DNA of 64,000 bases, taken from positions 17,483,201 to 17,547,200 of the forward strand of contig NC_092670.1 of NCBI RefSeq assembly GCF_964355755.1, read 5' to 3'. Made by a program: the position numbers and the translations under genes. How positions within the stretch are numbered: the stretch's first letter is position 1; each line of letters starts with the position of its first letter. This document shows positions 33,201-48,200 of the stretch, one piece after another. This stretch comes from Antedon mediterranea (lineage: Eukaryota; Echinodermata; Crinoidea; Comatulida; Antedonidae). The notes under the pieces were generated by a model. It worked only from the letters and a program-made list of their open reading frames with translations, was not told the DNA's origin and did not search any database.

Positions 33201-36200
33201 TCAATTCAAAATTATTTAATCATCCCACACGGGGCAATTCAAATAAAAAGGTCTGGATTAAAATGATCTTACAAAATATACAAAATATCACAATACACAG
33301 AACAACAAAAAAAAAAAAAAAAAGTCAAGTCAAGGTTCAAGAATTTAAGAGTCGAATAATTGTACATGTTTATGATAAAGAACATGGTACACTGTTATAT
33401 AAGGGATCATTTCCTGGTGTGTTGATCATTAGATGCTGCTCTGTGGCTGCCATGGGTATGCAGAGGGCCTAATCTGAATTTTTTCAACCGAGGACGAATT
33501 GTAATACATTGAAGTCCAGTGATGGTATACAGTTTTGCCATGTTCTGTGAGATGACAATTTCTAGTTGTTGATCTGTATTAGCATTGAGACATTGCTAAT
33601 ATAAACATACCAAGTTCAGGCCTTGTCCTTTAAGGCGAGCGAGTGAAATCACTCACCTAACACACTCCTAAACTGCCCTTGAGAAGTGCGATTTACAACA
33701 CGCTTAAATTTGGTAAACTTCTACACACCAAAATACAAACAGCACACCTACAGCATCCCTTAATGTATTGAGGAGTGCAATTTGTAGCACACCTAGAATT
33801 TTCAAAAGACAAGGCCTGCAAGCTATCATAAACGATATAACTTAAAATACCAAGGACTACTTCTTAAGCCAACCTACCAGTTGTACTATCATTTCTGAGT
33901 TGGTCATTTCTTGGGAATGTGCTTGATGTACCTGGTGGTAAGCTCTTTGTCCGACTTATTGGTTTGTGAATAGAATTCAAATCATCTCCAAGACCTACAT
34001 ATCATCAGTAAAAATAATAATAATAAAACACACTAACTAGGTAATCATCATCAATTCAATATTTATTTCGACCAAAGTAAACATTTGTATACAAACAAGA
34101 AACACAACAAGTATCACTTGGTCAAGGGAGGACATAGAGACTCAGATAAGTCCGTCACTGTCACCCCTCATAATCCTCTTTCATATTGGTGCATGGTTGT
34201 TCATTTTAAGTCTCTCATATACAATACCCACAGCAAATAGAATAAAATTTAATCAATTTTTTAAAAAAGAATACAGAAACACTACAGGCCAGCAATATAA
34301 ATAAATGACAAATAATAATTTGAAACAGTATAAAAATGAGATCTGCAAGAGTGAAAACTTGTTTCTGCTGTTTGATACCCAGATGCCCAACAATAAGATG
34401 ATGGCGGCTAAATTATACTTAGCACTTGCCTGCATAGTGCTACTCCTTACTGTTATTTACCTGTAGGTGTTGAAGGTGTTAATGGCCCTAGTGATTGTTG
34501 TTTCATCAACTCTTCTTGTTCCTGAAAAATTCAAAGCAAAAATTAAATATAATTGTTGAAGTCATTAATTTTTCCAGTGAGGATTGTCAACATGAACTGT
34601 ATAACTTGGAAATAGGATGAGAACATTGTGTAAACCAAGTATTGTTGTGAAAGTTCGGCAGATGCACACAGATATTGTCAAGCCTGAGCTGTTACAGCGG
34701 TACTTTTTCTCAGTCATTCAATAAATCATGATGACTGAACTATGCAATGCCAGTTGTGGCGAGCTTTAAAATAACAATCACTCAGTCGTCATCCTCATAC
34801 ATTACTGCTTCGTAAACTCACTCACTTGTTGTAACCTAATTCTCTCCTCCTCACTATCTACTGGTTCTTGTTTCACTTTGACAACATCTGTCATCTGTTC
34901 AACTGCCTCTTCTTCTTCATCTTCTTCAACATACCGTTCGATTACCCTGTTATTATGGAGACGCTTAAAATTTGACGCCTAAAATTCAAAGCAAAACAAA
35001 AAATATTATTTCTTTTAGTCTAACAAAATAGTAGTGGGAATATATACACCTATGAGAACAAACCAAATTCATAGGAAAGCCAATTTAAATTTAAACAAGA
35101 CTTTTATATTATGAAACAAATTGCATGTCATCTTGTAAAGGCCTCATCCAAAATCTTACCAAAGCAGCCAAGGCTCTGTCTACACTATCAAACTATAGGT
35201 GACAACAAAATTGTGATGTGCCCATATATGGACATGATGATGTCATATCACTACCATATTTTTTTCAAACTAGTTTGATAGTGTAGATAGAGCTTTCAAC
35301 AACAAATACTAAGAATGTACCTCTTGCTTGGCTTTGTGTCGTTGCAGAAGCTGCTGTTGTTGGTGGTGAAACTGCTGTTGCTGTTGTTGAAGTAGCAACC
35401 GCTGCTGTTGGTGTAACTGTTGAATCTGTTGACTTGGGTTAGTGGGTAGAGGCTCAGATCGCGTTCGAACTAGAGGGCGGTGTACAGGCCTGTGAACAAA
35501 TTATACAGAAAGGATATCAACAGAATAAACAAGTTTAAAACAATTTGTTTCAGAAGGGGAAAAAGATTGATCAATTCAGGTTAAATCTTGGTCACTATTT
35601 GTATCGAGACAATAAAGCATGCCCTGTGTTAAAATATTTAGCTTTGGTGGAAAAATGCGTAAAACAATAACGGTGTATGATTTGCATAAAAGGGTAGCCT
35701 GGATGTCCTTATTTTAACATAATATATAAACTTTACAACAACATCAATAAATAATCCCACTAAATGAGATCATGGGGCACTATCAGTTGAATTGTGGGTA
35801 GAGGTTAATATCGTATTTAAAATAGAGAGCGATGTACAGACTTGTGAACAAATCGTACACAAAGATCACCATTGAGTGTACTTACCCCATCATTCGTTGT
35901 GACATGCCCTGGGCTATTGCACATGTATTGGGATCCTTGAAGGCAGGAAGGGAGCCCATCATAGGGTGAAGCACAGCATTTGGTACTAAAGGAATGGTTG
36001 GTAAGCCAGTCTGGACGAGAGAAGGATTACTCCCACTGTATGCACTATTAACTTCTGTACCTTAAAAATATAATTTTAAAATAGTCATTAACTACATACA
36101 TAGATTGCAGGTATTTGATTGGTTAATTACCTGCTGGCTTTATTTATTTTTTTTAACCTTGATAAACTTTACATATTAGAACCAGAAGCGTCAATGAAGG

Positions 36201-39200
36201 GAAAAGGCTAACATGTGATAGACTCTGCTAAAAACCGCTTCTTTCCACTACTTAAAAATGATTTCACAAAAAAGAAATGTTGCAAGTTTTTCAACCAATA
36301 TTCCAAAGATAAAGTCACAAAAGATTGTAAAGATGTAGTCAAATGATTGGGGATCTCAATATTTGTTCCTTTTTATAGGGTGTCATAGCATACTAATAAA
36401 ACTAATTCTATTTGCCAACTAATAATATTACAGGTTTATTTTTGCACGATGTTATTCTAAAATTAATTCACAGACAAGCGAAAACAAAAACATACAAGCT
36501 AAAAATAAATTTTAAAAGCTTAAATAATTTGTTAATTTAGATTTGAAGATTATTAAATGAATATGTACAGTATTATTGAAAGTGAATAGATTTAGATTTA
36601 CTGAAATTAAAGTAATTATTATAGTAATGTAATAATTCATGAATCCAATTATAATCATTGCGATAATAACATGCTTTGTGTATAGTGGTTATTGGTCCAG
36701 TGTATATATAGACTCCTCAATCTTGTTTTCTACTATTTTTTCTTCCATATCTTAAGCTCTGTCTGCACTATCAAACTAGTTTGACAAAAAAAATGTGTCT
36801 ATTGGTAGTGATATGCCCAAATATGGTAGTGGTATTACATCATCATGTCCTTATATGGGCACATCACATAAAGTTTAGTGTAGTGTAGACAGAGCTTTAA
36901 TTCAAGCAGAACTGCAGTAGAGTAATCTGGCCAAGATCCCTAATCAAGTGAAATAAAACTGTTATTGTAACAAAGTACTGTACTTGGATTACATGACGAC
37001 ATGCACCAGTGATAAGCCTTAATTCTTTACTTGTCTATGAACTAAAAAAAAATCTCAATAATCATGTTTATTTTATGAAATTATGGTTTATCTAATCCTT
37101 GCATCAACATATAACATGTACTGTACGTCACAAGATTTTTTTTACTGCTGAAATTAATTTTTATTGTAACACTACGTGATTATTTAGTCAAGTGTTTGCA
37201 GTATAGATTGTGCTATTAATAGTATATTATTATCCTTGGTAATTAGCTTGCAGAACGTACGTGTTGTAATCGCAAGTTGATAAGCAACATGGTACATGGT
37301 AATACAAGGAGAAATATTAAATAATATATATAAAATGTTACTAAAATAAATAAGAATAGAATAATCGAATACAATATTATATTAAAGAGTAGTAAAATAA
37401 AACAATTTAAATTTTTTTTTAAATATTTTTTTGTTTACAGAGAAATTTAATCATAAAACAATAAATAAATATAAAACAGTGTGTTATTTCAACTTGTTTA
37501 AGACGCAGTTGAATGTGTGAATTGAGATATGTATACACTATCAAACTAGTTTGACGAAAAAAAGTGTGATGTGCCTAAATATGGTAGTGATGTGCCTAAA
37601 TATGGTAGTGATGTGCCTAAATATGGCAGTGATATGACATCATCGTGTCCATATATTATTAAATGAAATATCTGAAACATTTATTTTTTATGATTACTAG
37701 TTATATATCTAACATTAGCCAATGATATGTCATACAGTTGTTTATTTGTTTGTTTTTTTTCAATTTAGAGGTTGGTATTAAAGGCAAGTTCTTTTACTTC
37801 TACTTCTGATCCCTGAAACAGCTCCTATTATTGTTACCATTTAACTTATTGTAAGTGTATGCTTGTTCTTTTTCTTGACTGTTTCAAATTAATGTGATGA
37901 ATAATAATAATATATGGGCACATCACACTTTTTTTATTACATAAAGTTTGATTGTGTAAACAGAGGTTTAGGTAGGGTTTTATATATAGTTTGACTTTCA
38001 TTATTTTGGACATAGATTCTTTACACATTAATTATTGTTTACAAAATACTCAAGGAAATGCCTGATATTAACGTTTTAAAAATAGGTGACAGTATTGTTG
38101 TTTCTTTCGCTCTTAACAAAATAAAAAGTGAAATTATTGAATCTAATATAAACTAGATGTTGGGTAGTTGCATTTAATTATTTATACAAGTTATGATAAA
38201 TTACCCATTTATTAAAAAGATAATATTATATATGTAATTAGGGGCACTTTTCAAAACAGGCAGTTGGTTGACGTCCAAAATGAATATTTTCATATAATAA
38301 TTTTGATTATTAATAATCGATCTTAAGTCTGATTAGGAAATATAATGTTGCACTGCATGTTTTGTTATACCATTTCATTTGTAGCAATAAAGTAGTTTAA
38401 TCTATTATTTTTCTATGTTGTGCTGGCAAAAATGTCCACTGGTCTATTAAATTTATTTTAATGTTATGTTTTTAGGCACATGGCCCAGGATTACCAATAG
38501 CAAATTAATCAGTCTTAAGCTCTGTCTACACTATCAAAGTAGTTGGACAAAAAAGTGTGATGTGCCCAAATATGGTAGTGATATTCCTAAATATGGTAGT
38601 GATATGACATCATAATATCTGGGCACATCACATTTATTTGTCAAATAAAGTGTGATAGTGTAGACAGAGCTTTATAAGATGATTGAGAGCTGACCAAGTG
38701 GTCATGATATTCCGGGGTAACTTACCTGGTGTAGCTGCTGTCATGTAGGCTGGGGCAAGTATACCAGGGCCTATCGCTAGCCCCTTCCCATGTATTACTC
38801 GTTTGCTTAGAGGAGTAGTCTGTGGAAAGAAAGAGAACTAACTATTTAATGAAAAGTACATTGGCTGGATTGATATTTGGTAGCGTGTTAGTATTTAGAA
38901 TGATAAATAACATCTATTTTTAATATAAAATGATATACAATTAATTCTGATAGACACATTATGATCCCTTCAACTGACATTCAATATACACAATTGGATT
39001 TGATGTTTATGCCATTCTTAATATGTTTAACAATACATATGACATAGACATGTATTACATTTTACAGTTTCATAAGTTAAGAATAAAGATAGTTTGATAT
39101 TGAACTCAATTAATTCAGTTTGCCTCAGTCCTTTATTTCACACATAGAATTTGCACGTAATAAATAAAATTAATATTGTATAATGTCTTACAATAGAACT

Positions 39201-42200
39201 GACAATATTTTTTGTTGTTAAAAATATTTTCTACTGCTAAACATTGTTTTATACGTTTTCTGGTAACATTATTTTACCCATTAACATTGTATTTTTATTA
39301 TTATTTGGCATTTCCAAACCCAAAAACCCTAATATGACCTAGGAATGACATTAAAAAGATTGTGAGTGGATAGTTGACAATGAGATGATTAACAACCTAG
39401 AGATGCATAACACTACGCTTACAATCATCAGTCATTTATGCTACAATCCTGAAATAGCTAAAATAATAATTAATGCATGTGCAACACATACTTACAACAG
39501 CTCGTTCTATCAAGCTTATTTGTTATTGTAATGTTAGAGTTATTTTCAACTTACAATTTTACAATCAAACATATGGATTGGTAGCTGTTATGGCTAGAGC
39601 ATATCAATTTTAATTTGTTTGTATTTCATAAATATCTTTGTTAATGGTCATTATATTTGATTAGTTATGTTAAAATATAAAATTAAAATAAAATTGATAT
39701 AATTACGAATTACTTTTATTGATTTATTGTACATACATTATGTGTTTTTTGTACTTGGTTTTGTACAAATAAATATTTAATCTCTTATTTAAACTGAAAG
39801 AACATTTTTTTAAGCTGCTGTTAAAATCTTGTTGGATCTTTTTTTTTATGTATTCTTCCATAGTTCAGTCTTATTAACAAATTGTAAAAAACAAAAAACA
39901 AAAATCTTTGACATTCCTAATTCAACTTTAAAATTAACTGCTTCTAATTAAAGACCAAAGGTCATAAGCAAATACAGATCTAATTAAAAGTTATTATTGT
40001 GTTACTGCATACACTAAATAAAACTGTCATCCCTATTAAATTTAGAAGATCATCAGTCTCTTTACTGAACATTTCCAACATCCAATACAGCCCGATGTCT
40101 ATGCTAATAAATGAGGTCGTTTTCAACATTATTGTCAACCGATACATTAACACAAATCCTTTCTTTACGCTAAAAATTATCAATTACTCTTATCGGTTTT
40201 ATGTTTGTTGAGGTTATAAATAATTTATATTCTAATAATATAAAAACGTGGGTTAAATTAAACATCATCTGAATTAGTCTAAAGTGTATTTGATGTTCTA
40301 TCCTAGAAAATAATTCTGCAACTTACCAAACATAAATATTTTTAGACCAAACTATACAATATATATATTAAACCAAATGGAAGAAAACATTGTAAAAATG
40401 AACTTCATTAGGAAAACTTTAGCTGTCTACACTATCAAACTTTATGTGAAAAAAATATGTGATGTGCCCATATATGGACTTGATGATAGTCATATCACTA
40501 CCATATTTAGGCATATCACTACCATATTTAGGCATATCACTACCATATATGGGCACATCACACTAGTGATAGTGTAGAAAGAGCTTTAAAAAAGGTGGAT
40601 ATTGACTGTCGTCATTTTATTACATCACCATACATCGTCTAGGTATAATAAACTCATGCTATCAATGTTGAGATTGAATTTATCATCATCTTATGATGTC
40701 ATCATCATCTTATGATGTCATCATCATCTTTTGATGTCATCATCACACGGCTAAGCAATAAACTCAGGCTATCCACGTTAATCTCTCAATTTCAACACTT
40801 ATTATGTCATGAATAATTGAAAACAAACAGTTTGACGCTGAACTGCTGTGTTCTTTGACAGATTAAAAGATTTTATCAATGACCGCTTTACTAAAAATAA
40901 AACTAATAAAATCAATATCTATTAATATAACTACATCTTATACAGAAAACGAACAGTTGATTGATGCATCTAGAATTGTCAACAACAAAATTTGTCTCAA
41001 ACGTCATCGGAAAATCTTCTTAAAATCTATTATTACAACAGTGATGCACGTATACGGATAGTCAACCTTCTCATTTAAACACTTCTCATTTTATACAAAC
41101 ATTCAATTTCATGAATGTTTCTCAATGATGTCATTGCTACAATTTGTTTTTTAACTTATGACTTTCCGTTTGTAAATGTATTGTCTATAGGAATAGAAAA
41201 TTATCAACACTGTGAAGTATTATAAAATAAAAAATAATAATACTTCACAGTGTTGATAATATTCTGTTTTCTTTCCAAATCCCATATTTTCAGAACTTTC
41301 TCTCTACAACTGCATTGTTTTCAGACCAAGGGTTATGTTAGCAACTTCCTTAGTGTTTAAGACTACATTTTGGCCTAAAGTTGTTTGCATTGAACTGACC
41401 CACGAATGGTATCCCAAAAAAAAAAAAATCTATCAAAAATAAACACAATCCATACATACTACCAGAAGAAGAGCTCTCACATTGTTAACCATAAAAAATA
41501 AAATAATAATAGTTGTATTTATAGAGTGCACGTTAAAAGAGTACACAAAAAAAGGAGCCAGGATTCTAAAGTTGATACAGAGGAACCGTTTTTCTAACTC
41601 CGCTTTGAAGCTCCCAAATTGAGAACTCACCGGAACAGAACTAATACAAGAGTTTGTGTGAAAAGTAGATGACAAAATAGTGAGTGAAACTTACCGTTTG
41701 AGGCGAGAGCTTGCCGGACGTTTGGGTGGGGATTCCAATGGAGATGTTTGGAAGAGAAGGAGAAGCATAAAGGTTAATATTGTTGCTGCTACCAGAGCCT
41801 GGGCTACACTGTGGTTTTACAAGCTGAGGATAGCCAAGTTCCTACAGATGAGAAAAACAAAATTGTTTAGAAAACTAGATATTATAACAAAGTAACATCA
41901 GTAATTCTAGTGATGTTTATCATGATAAAGGTGATAATAAATCATTTCATTTTTATTTCAGTTCATAACTTTCCAGTGGGGTCTTCAATTACAATAAAAA
42001 AACATTGCAACTCTCAAATTTAAATTTTAAAAACAACAATGATGAAGATGATAATAATGAAGGATGATGATGAATGAGCATGACAATGATGATAATGATG
42101 ATGATGATGAATGAGGATGAATGAGGATAAATGATAATGATGAATAATGATGATAATGTATGGTTCTTAATACCTCATGGTGCGTGACAAATGCTCCATT

Positions 42201-45200
42201 GCCATTTTCAGTTAAGTGCACTGCATTCTGTGGTGAGCTCTGTCCAGAACCAGGAGCACTGCTGCTTGATAATGAATTATCAACTGTAGACAAGAAAACA
42301 CAGTTTATGTCAAGTACAGTAGAAACTAGCAAACTAAAAGCTCTGTCTACACTATCAAACTAGTGTGATGTGCCCAAATATGGCAGTGATATGCTCAAAT
42401 ATGGCAGTGATATGACATCATCATATCTAAATATGGGCACATCACATTTTATTGTCACATAAAGTTTGATAGTGTAGACAGAGCTTTAGTTTCCAAAACT
42501 TGAGCATACTCTGAGTTTGTCAAGAAAATGTGTTTGTACCAGTCAACTAATTTCAGAATGTATGCCCTGTACCCTCCTACTTGTGAATTTAGCTACATAA
42601 CTGTTTTTTTTGCAGTCATGAGATCCTGTAGATGGACAACATGATAGCCTTCAGTAACTAGTGTACAGAGGCACCACTATTTTCTCCAAACAGTGGCTTG
42701 TTGTCTTCATGTTGCTGCAGTTTATACACTATACTATTTAAAAAAAAAAAACTCTATAAATAAGACACCTTTGGAACCCAACAACCTTAATATAGATGTA
42801 TTCTGAATAGAGGTTGGCTGTAGTGTTAAAATATATATTTTCCCTCATTCATGTCATGGAAAAGTGTCTGCTGAAAAGGAGTGTCCTAAGGTTCTGCTGT
42901 ATTTGGCTTATTATTGAATATCAATCACTCACTTGATAGTGGTTTACCCTTTCTGATTTGGTGTTCTTTTCGCCGTATAAGTGGACTTCCGTGACTACGT
43001 CTCTCCGCAACCTTCTCTTTCAGTTTTGACCGTACTTTTAAGTTAGAATCGGAAGCTGTTTTGCGAAGAGGAAAATTGTCATACTGCCCAAAAACTTGTG
43101 CCTGATACTGTCCGCCGTGGGGTGGCGAATGTTGGTTGTTTAATCTTTGTGCATTCCTAAAATTTCAATTAATTAAAATGGTGTATTAAACAAATGTAGA
43201 TGTAGATTATTTGTCTGTTTTGCATTGACTAACTAGCATAGGTGTTTACTATTTGTTTTGTATTTGGGTGTAAGCTCTAACTCCCTAGTGGAGCTGTAGG
43301 ATAATGTGCTTCCTTCCAATTCCAAGATCCAGGGTTCAATCCTGACCTAGTGCCAGGGTTGTAACTCTTCAATTTAGTTTAACTCTTTAAACTCTACGCT
43401 CAAATGAGACTTAGTTTATCAGCACGATAGATATTAAATTATAAAATATAAAATAGTTTATATCCATCCTGTAATTGGCAAGTTGAGAAATAAAAAATAT
43501 CAAAAAATTAAACAAAATTAAACAAACTATAAATCATATGTTATTACATTAAAGAATGTAGATACTGCAGTAGAATGTAGATACTGCAGTAGAATGTAGA
43601 TACTGCAGTAGAATGTAGACACTGCAGTAGAATGTAGACACTGCAGTAGAATGTAGATACTGCAGTAGAATGTAGATACTGCAGTAGAATGTAGATACTG
43701 CAGTAGAATGTAGATACTGCAGTAGAATGTAGACACTGCAGTAGAATGTAGATACTGCAGTAGAATGTAGATACTGCAGTAGAATGTAGATACTGCAGTA
43801 GAATGTAGACACTGCAGTAGAATGTAGACACTGCAGTAGAATGTAGATACTGCAGTAGAATGTAGATACTGCAGTAGAATGTAGATACTGCAGTAGAATG
43901 CAGATACTGCAGTAGAATGTAGACACTAAAGTAGAATGTAGACACTGCAGTAGAATGTAGACACTGCAGTAGAATGTAGATACTGCAGTAGAATGTAGAT
44001 ACTGCAGTAGAATGTAGATACTGCAGTAGAATGTAGACACTGCAGTAGAATGTAGACACTGCAGTAGAATGTAGATACTGCAGTAGAATGTAGATACTGC
44101 AGTAGAATGTAGATACTGCAGTAGAATGTAGATACTGCAGTAATTTTGACATTAGTCAATGGCTATAAAATATTTCTTTTTATAGGGTATTTCAAAGCAT
44201 TTCAAAGCCGCCTATATTGTGTTTGGGTGTATTATGTACTAATATCTTACCATCCATATGGTGGGGAATGGTTAAAGTTTTGCTGTTGTTGTCGATTTAA
44301 AACAAAATCTTTTAATTTATGCTTCACTGCAATTGATGGATTTGTATCTAAAAGAAAAAAAAAGAATTATGAAATAGATGATGTGTCTTATAGGTTATTA
44401 TTAACTTGACACAACACAAGTAATTTGACCAATCTTGATGCAAAGGATCATCCAAACTCTTGCTTGTGATTGGTCAACTCATCTACGCCTACATCCACGT
44501 AGGAAAAAAGTTTACCCATACTATATAAAAACAGTTTTACAACAGTAGTGCCAACCTCTACCAACCACTACCCTTTCAAATTAATAGCTTTTTACCAAAC
44601 AAACTTATTATAATCAGTTTAAACATTATTTAACTTGACACAATCATTTTCAAGTCTAAAAAATGTTGTTTTTTTAAAGGAACATTTTTGGCACCATGAC
44701 AGAAAGAAATGTGCACATGTTCACGACATTTAAATATCGTTTATCTCAAACAAAATGTCAGCAACGCAAGGTCAAGCTCAGGAGAACAAAATTCAATATC
44801 GGATTTCAAATTTAATCTTTACCTAAAAGATGTTGAATTAAAAAAAAATTGTGTGAAGTAGAAAAGTAGAGATTTAACATCCCTATGGACCGAGTCTACC
44901 TTGAACTTATAAAACTTGTAAAATTTGTTTTTATTCAAGTATACATCAAATCAAATAACAACATGGTCAATAAAAACAATGAAATCGTTGCGATATTGAT
45001 CATGATCAATAAGACAGACCATTTGAAATAATTAATTTCAGCGTGTTAAAATGGTTACTCTATAGTTTTAGGATGAAAACTTTCCTAAATTCTTTTGCTT
45101 TTTTTTAACATGTATATTTATCGATATCATTGTTTATTGTGCATAGTGGTGGTAATAGGTCTTTATTGGTATTCTTACTTGGTTTGTCTTTCTTTGCTAT

Positions 45201-48200
45201 CATCTGATTTCGTTGTTGTTGTTCCAATCTAGCTTGTTGCTGTTCTAAGATTTTCTGCTGCTGAATTTGCTATCAAAACAAAACAAGATACATATTTTAA
45301 TATGAATATAATAATGATATACAATTAAAATAATAGACCCAAAACTATCACATATTTTGAAATACATATCTGCAATAAAAATTATCCTAAATTTTTTGTA
45401 AATATCTTTTGATGTATTTATAGATAAATAAGCCAAATTCAAGAATGTTGTTGTTTATGTTTACTGCAGTAACCTCAGTAGAAAAATTAACATGTTTATG
45501 ACACTTTTAAAAATTGCTGTTTCATTTTTAATATTTGTTATTGTTAACATAATTGATGTTGAATTTGAAATAAAACAAAGAAAACCTTATCTTTTTCCCA
45601 CAAACTTAGTATTACAAAATATTCACTTATTATTAGAAATATATTCATGCAAATTTCATACAAATATGGTTTAAATGATACAGTATTTCATCATTTATAA
45701 TATTGTAGCATTAATATTAAAATAAAATATTAATAAGTTCTGTAAATATTTAGAGATCCACTGATTTAATATTTTGCAATATGAAAATTTATAACATTCC
45801 CTCACAAATTTTGTGAACCAGTTTACCAGGGTAACCCTGGACAATGAAGTGCACACTAGACCTACGGTATATAATCCATTTCCGAGAAACCACCTGAACC
45901 AGTCGGCCTCGAACCAATGGCAATATTTTTGGGTCTTTTTAGGTCCTGTAAACGGCACCCTGCCTAATAACCTGAGTGGAGCTTGGTGGTTATGATGCTT
46001 GGCTACCAATCTAAGGGTCCTGGATTCAAGTCCTGTCATATGTCAGGGTTTTTTTCTCATGACAATTTACAACTCCACTCCCAAAGACTTAATAATAAGT
46101 CTTTGTTTTGTAGAGCATCTTGTGTATATGTTTGTCTTGTGAATGGGATTGCCACCTTTGAGAAGGAAAGTGAATGAATTTTCCTAAAATGAGAATAAAT
46201 AAAATAACTCCTCGGCCATTTGACTACACTGTAACAGCATTATTTGTACAGTACTGTGTACTCTCTTTAACCATTGTTAACATTTATGTGTAGCACTAGC
46301 AAAGTTGTTATAGTCCTAGAGTTTAGGAACAAAAACATAGAAACTTACAGAAATAATTTGCTGCTGTTGTTTATGATAGTCCTTTACCAGTCGATCACTC
46401 TGGTGTTTAAAATTCTCCATCAACATCTGCTGCTGAATCTGCTGCTGCTTCCGCAACTCCATCAACTCTAGTTGCAGCTCTTGTTCAGACCGAGCCTGCT
46501 GCGCCGGTGTCAGATGCAATGCCCTCCGTTGCGATTCTGGTGACATCACAATGTTTGCAGAATCTACAAAACAAGAAAGAATTTATTAATGCTTGACAGA
46601 AAAACATAGAGCCTTCCACCAGTTAGTTGCCTTTTCTCTTTTTTTATATAATAAAAATAATAATAATTTTTTATAATATATTGTTTTTACTGTATTTTTG
46701 GGTGAGTACAAAAAACAATGAAGATTTTATGCTTTATTTGTTTTTTTATTTAATCTCCATCTGAACATAATAATATGACTATAAATACATAAATAACAAA
46801 AAATGAGTATGAGAAGATTAACCCTATATGCCCACAAGCCTGTTCCATAGCGGTGCTGCTAATATTTCATATTCAGAAACTGGCTATGTAATGCTACAGT
46901 TTAATTAATACACAATATGTTAATTATGTCATTTAATTGTTAAAAAAAGCCCTCATTGTCTTCAGTAAGAGCTTCACACATCATTGTGAATGACATGTTA
47001 TTTAGTTTTATGCAATTATGGTGTATGTTGAAAACATCATATGCTATTTTTTGGAAAATCCAAATCATTCTGAATACACGAGAGAACGGGAACGTCCTCG
47101 AATCAACCATCAACCAAACCATTCACAAAACCAATTGTCACTGGAAAACAAATTTGTTAGCGAAAGCAACATGATTTGCATAACATTTTCAGAATTAACA
47201 TAAATAGTTTGTTCATTTGACTGGTATGGTAACAATTTTCAGTAAATTCTAATTAACAAAGCCGTGCTAAATGCATAGATACAGCCATTGAAAACTTGTT
47301 AGAATGATATGAATTATTACACTGGAATGTTTTAAGGTAGAACGATATTAAAACAATAATGTTGCATAAGATACTGCATACAGGGAGTAGAAATGATAGA
47401 GATACTCTGTCCTTAACCCAAGCCTCGTTAACGGAAGTACTTGATTAAACTACTGATTAAATTTCACCTCAATAACAACATTTCCTGTCTGGCAACCCAC
47501 ATTCGGCTAAAAATAGCAAACAACCTGGCAACTACAAACAACAATAAAATATGATACAAGATTTTTCCCTTTTCAACTTATTGAATGACTACAGCATATT
47601 GTAACATTAACAATATCCATCCACTGCAAGTGAAGTAGCTAAAATTTACTAATAGTAACTGTAATATTATTATTATTAAAAATATAACAATGTATAACTC
47701 ATTGCATTCGAAAATTTATAAGGAGACTTATTATTATTAAACTAAAAGATGGTACACATACAGTATGTTTACTGACATGGTTTTTAAAGAATTGTTATTG
47801 TTAACTACAGTACCATGAATGGTTTGGAAAAAACATTATAAATGTTTTCTCGGTTTTGGAAGTTAATTGTAAAATGTTTCCCAGCATTATAATTTTGAAA
47901 GAATTGTAAAGTTTAAAACTAAGCAATGAATACAAGTTAGAAGAAATAAAAAAGAAAAAAAGTAATGTTAATGCCACAAAAAATGACAATATAAATATAT
48001 GCTTATTTTGGAATGTGCTTATAACAGGATAAATACCAGTACTGAACAACAGGTGGCCTAGATACTAGACTATGATTAAAAGATTATAGAGGAAGATTAG
48101 CAACATATTATATTAGAATTTAAAAAAGTTAAATTTAAAACATTCTGGTCCAATTCTTTGAAGTTTTCCTTTTATTTCATGTACTTGGCACAGAAATCAA

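Larger units (their letters stand above)
38820..41694. other. HDAC intron
   Basis: AT-rich intron with a MITE-1 copy (40418-40589), three 20-bp units of ATCATCATCTTATGATGTC (40682-40745) and a short perfect hairpin (41200-41260). No other gene was recognised. Confidence 0.5.

Noticed and set aside
33407-33598. Minus-strand open stretch ([14 protein letters not shown].. HTRK) considered as an alternative HDAC 3' exon
   Set aside because: The frame needed after exon 33878-33994 (phase 1) hits a stop after a few codons; the open frame is a different one and begins at a TAG. Probably part of a retroelement.
43527-44159. ORFs of up to 202 codons ([15 protein letters not shown] repeats)
   Set aside because: Product of the 19-bp minisatellite; three 19-bp units are 57 bp, so frames stay open by chance. 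No codon bias or conservation.
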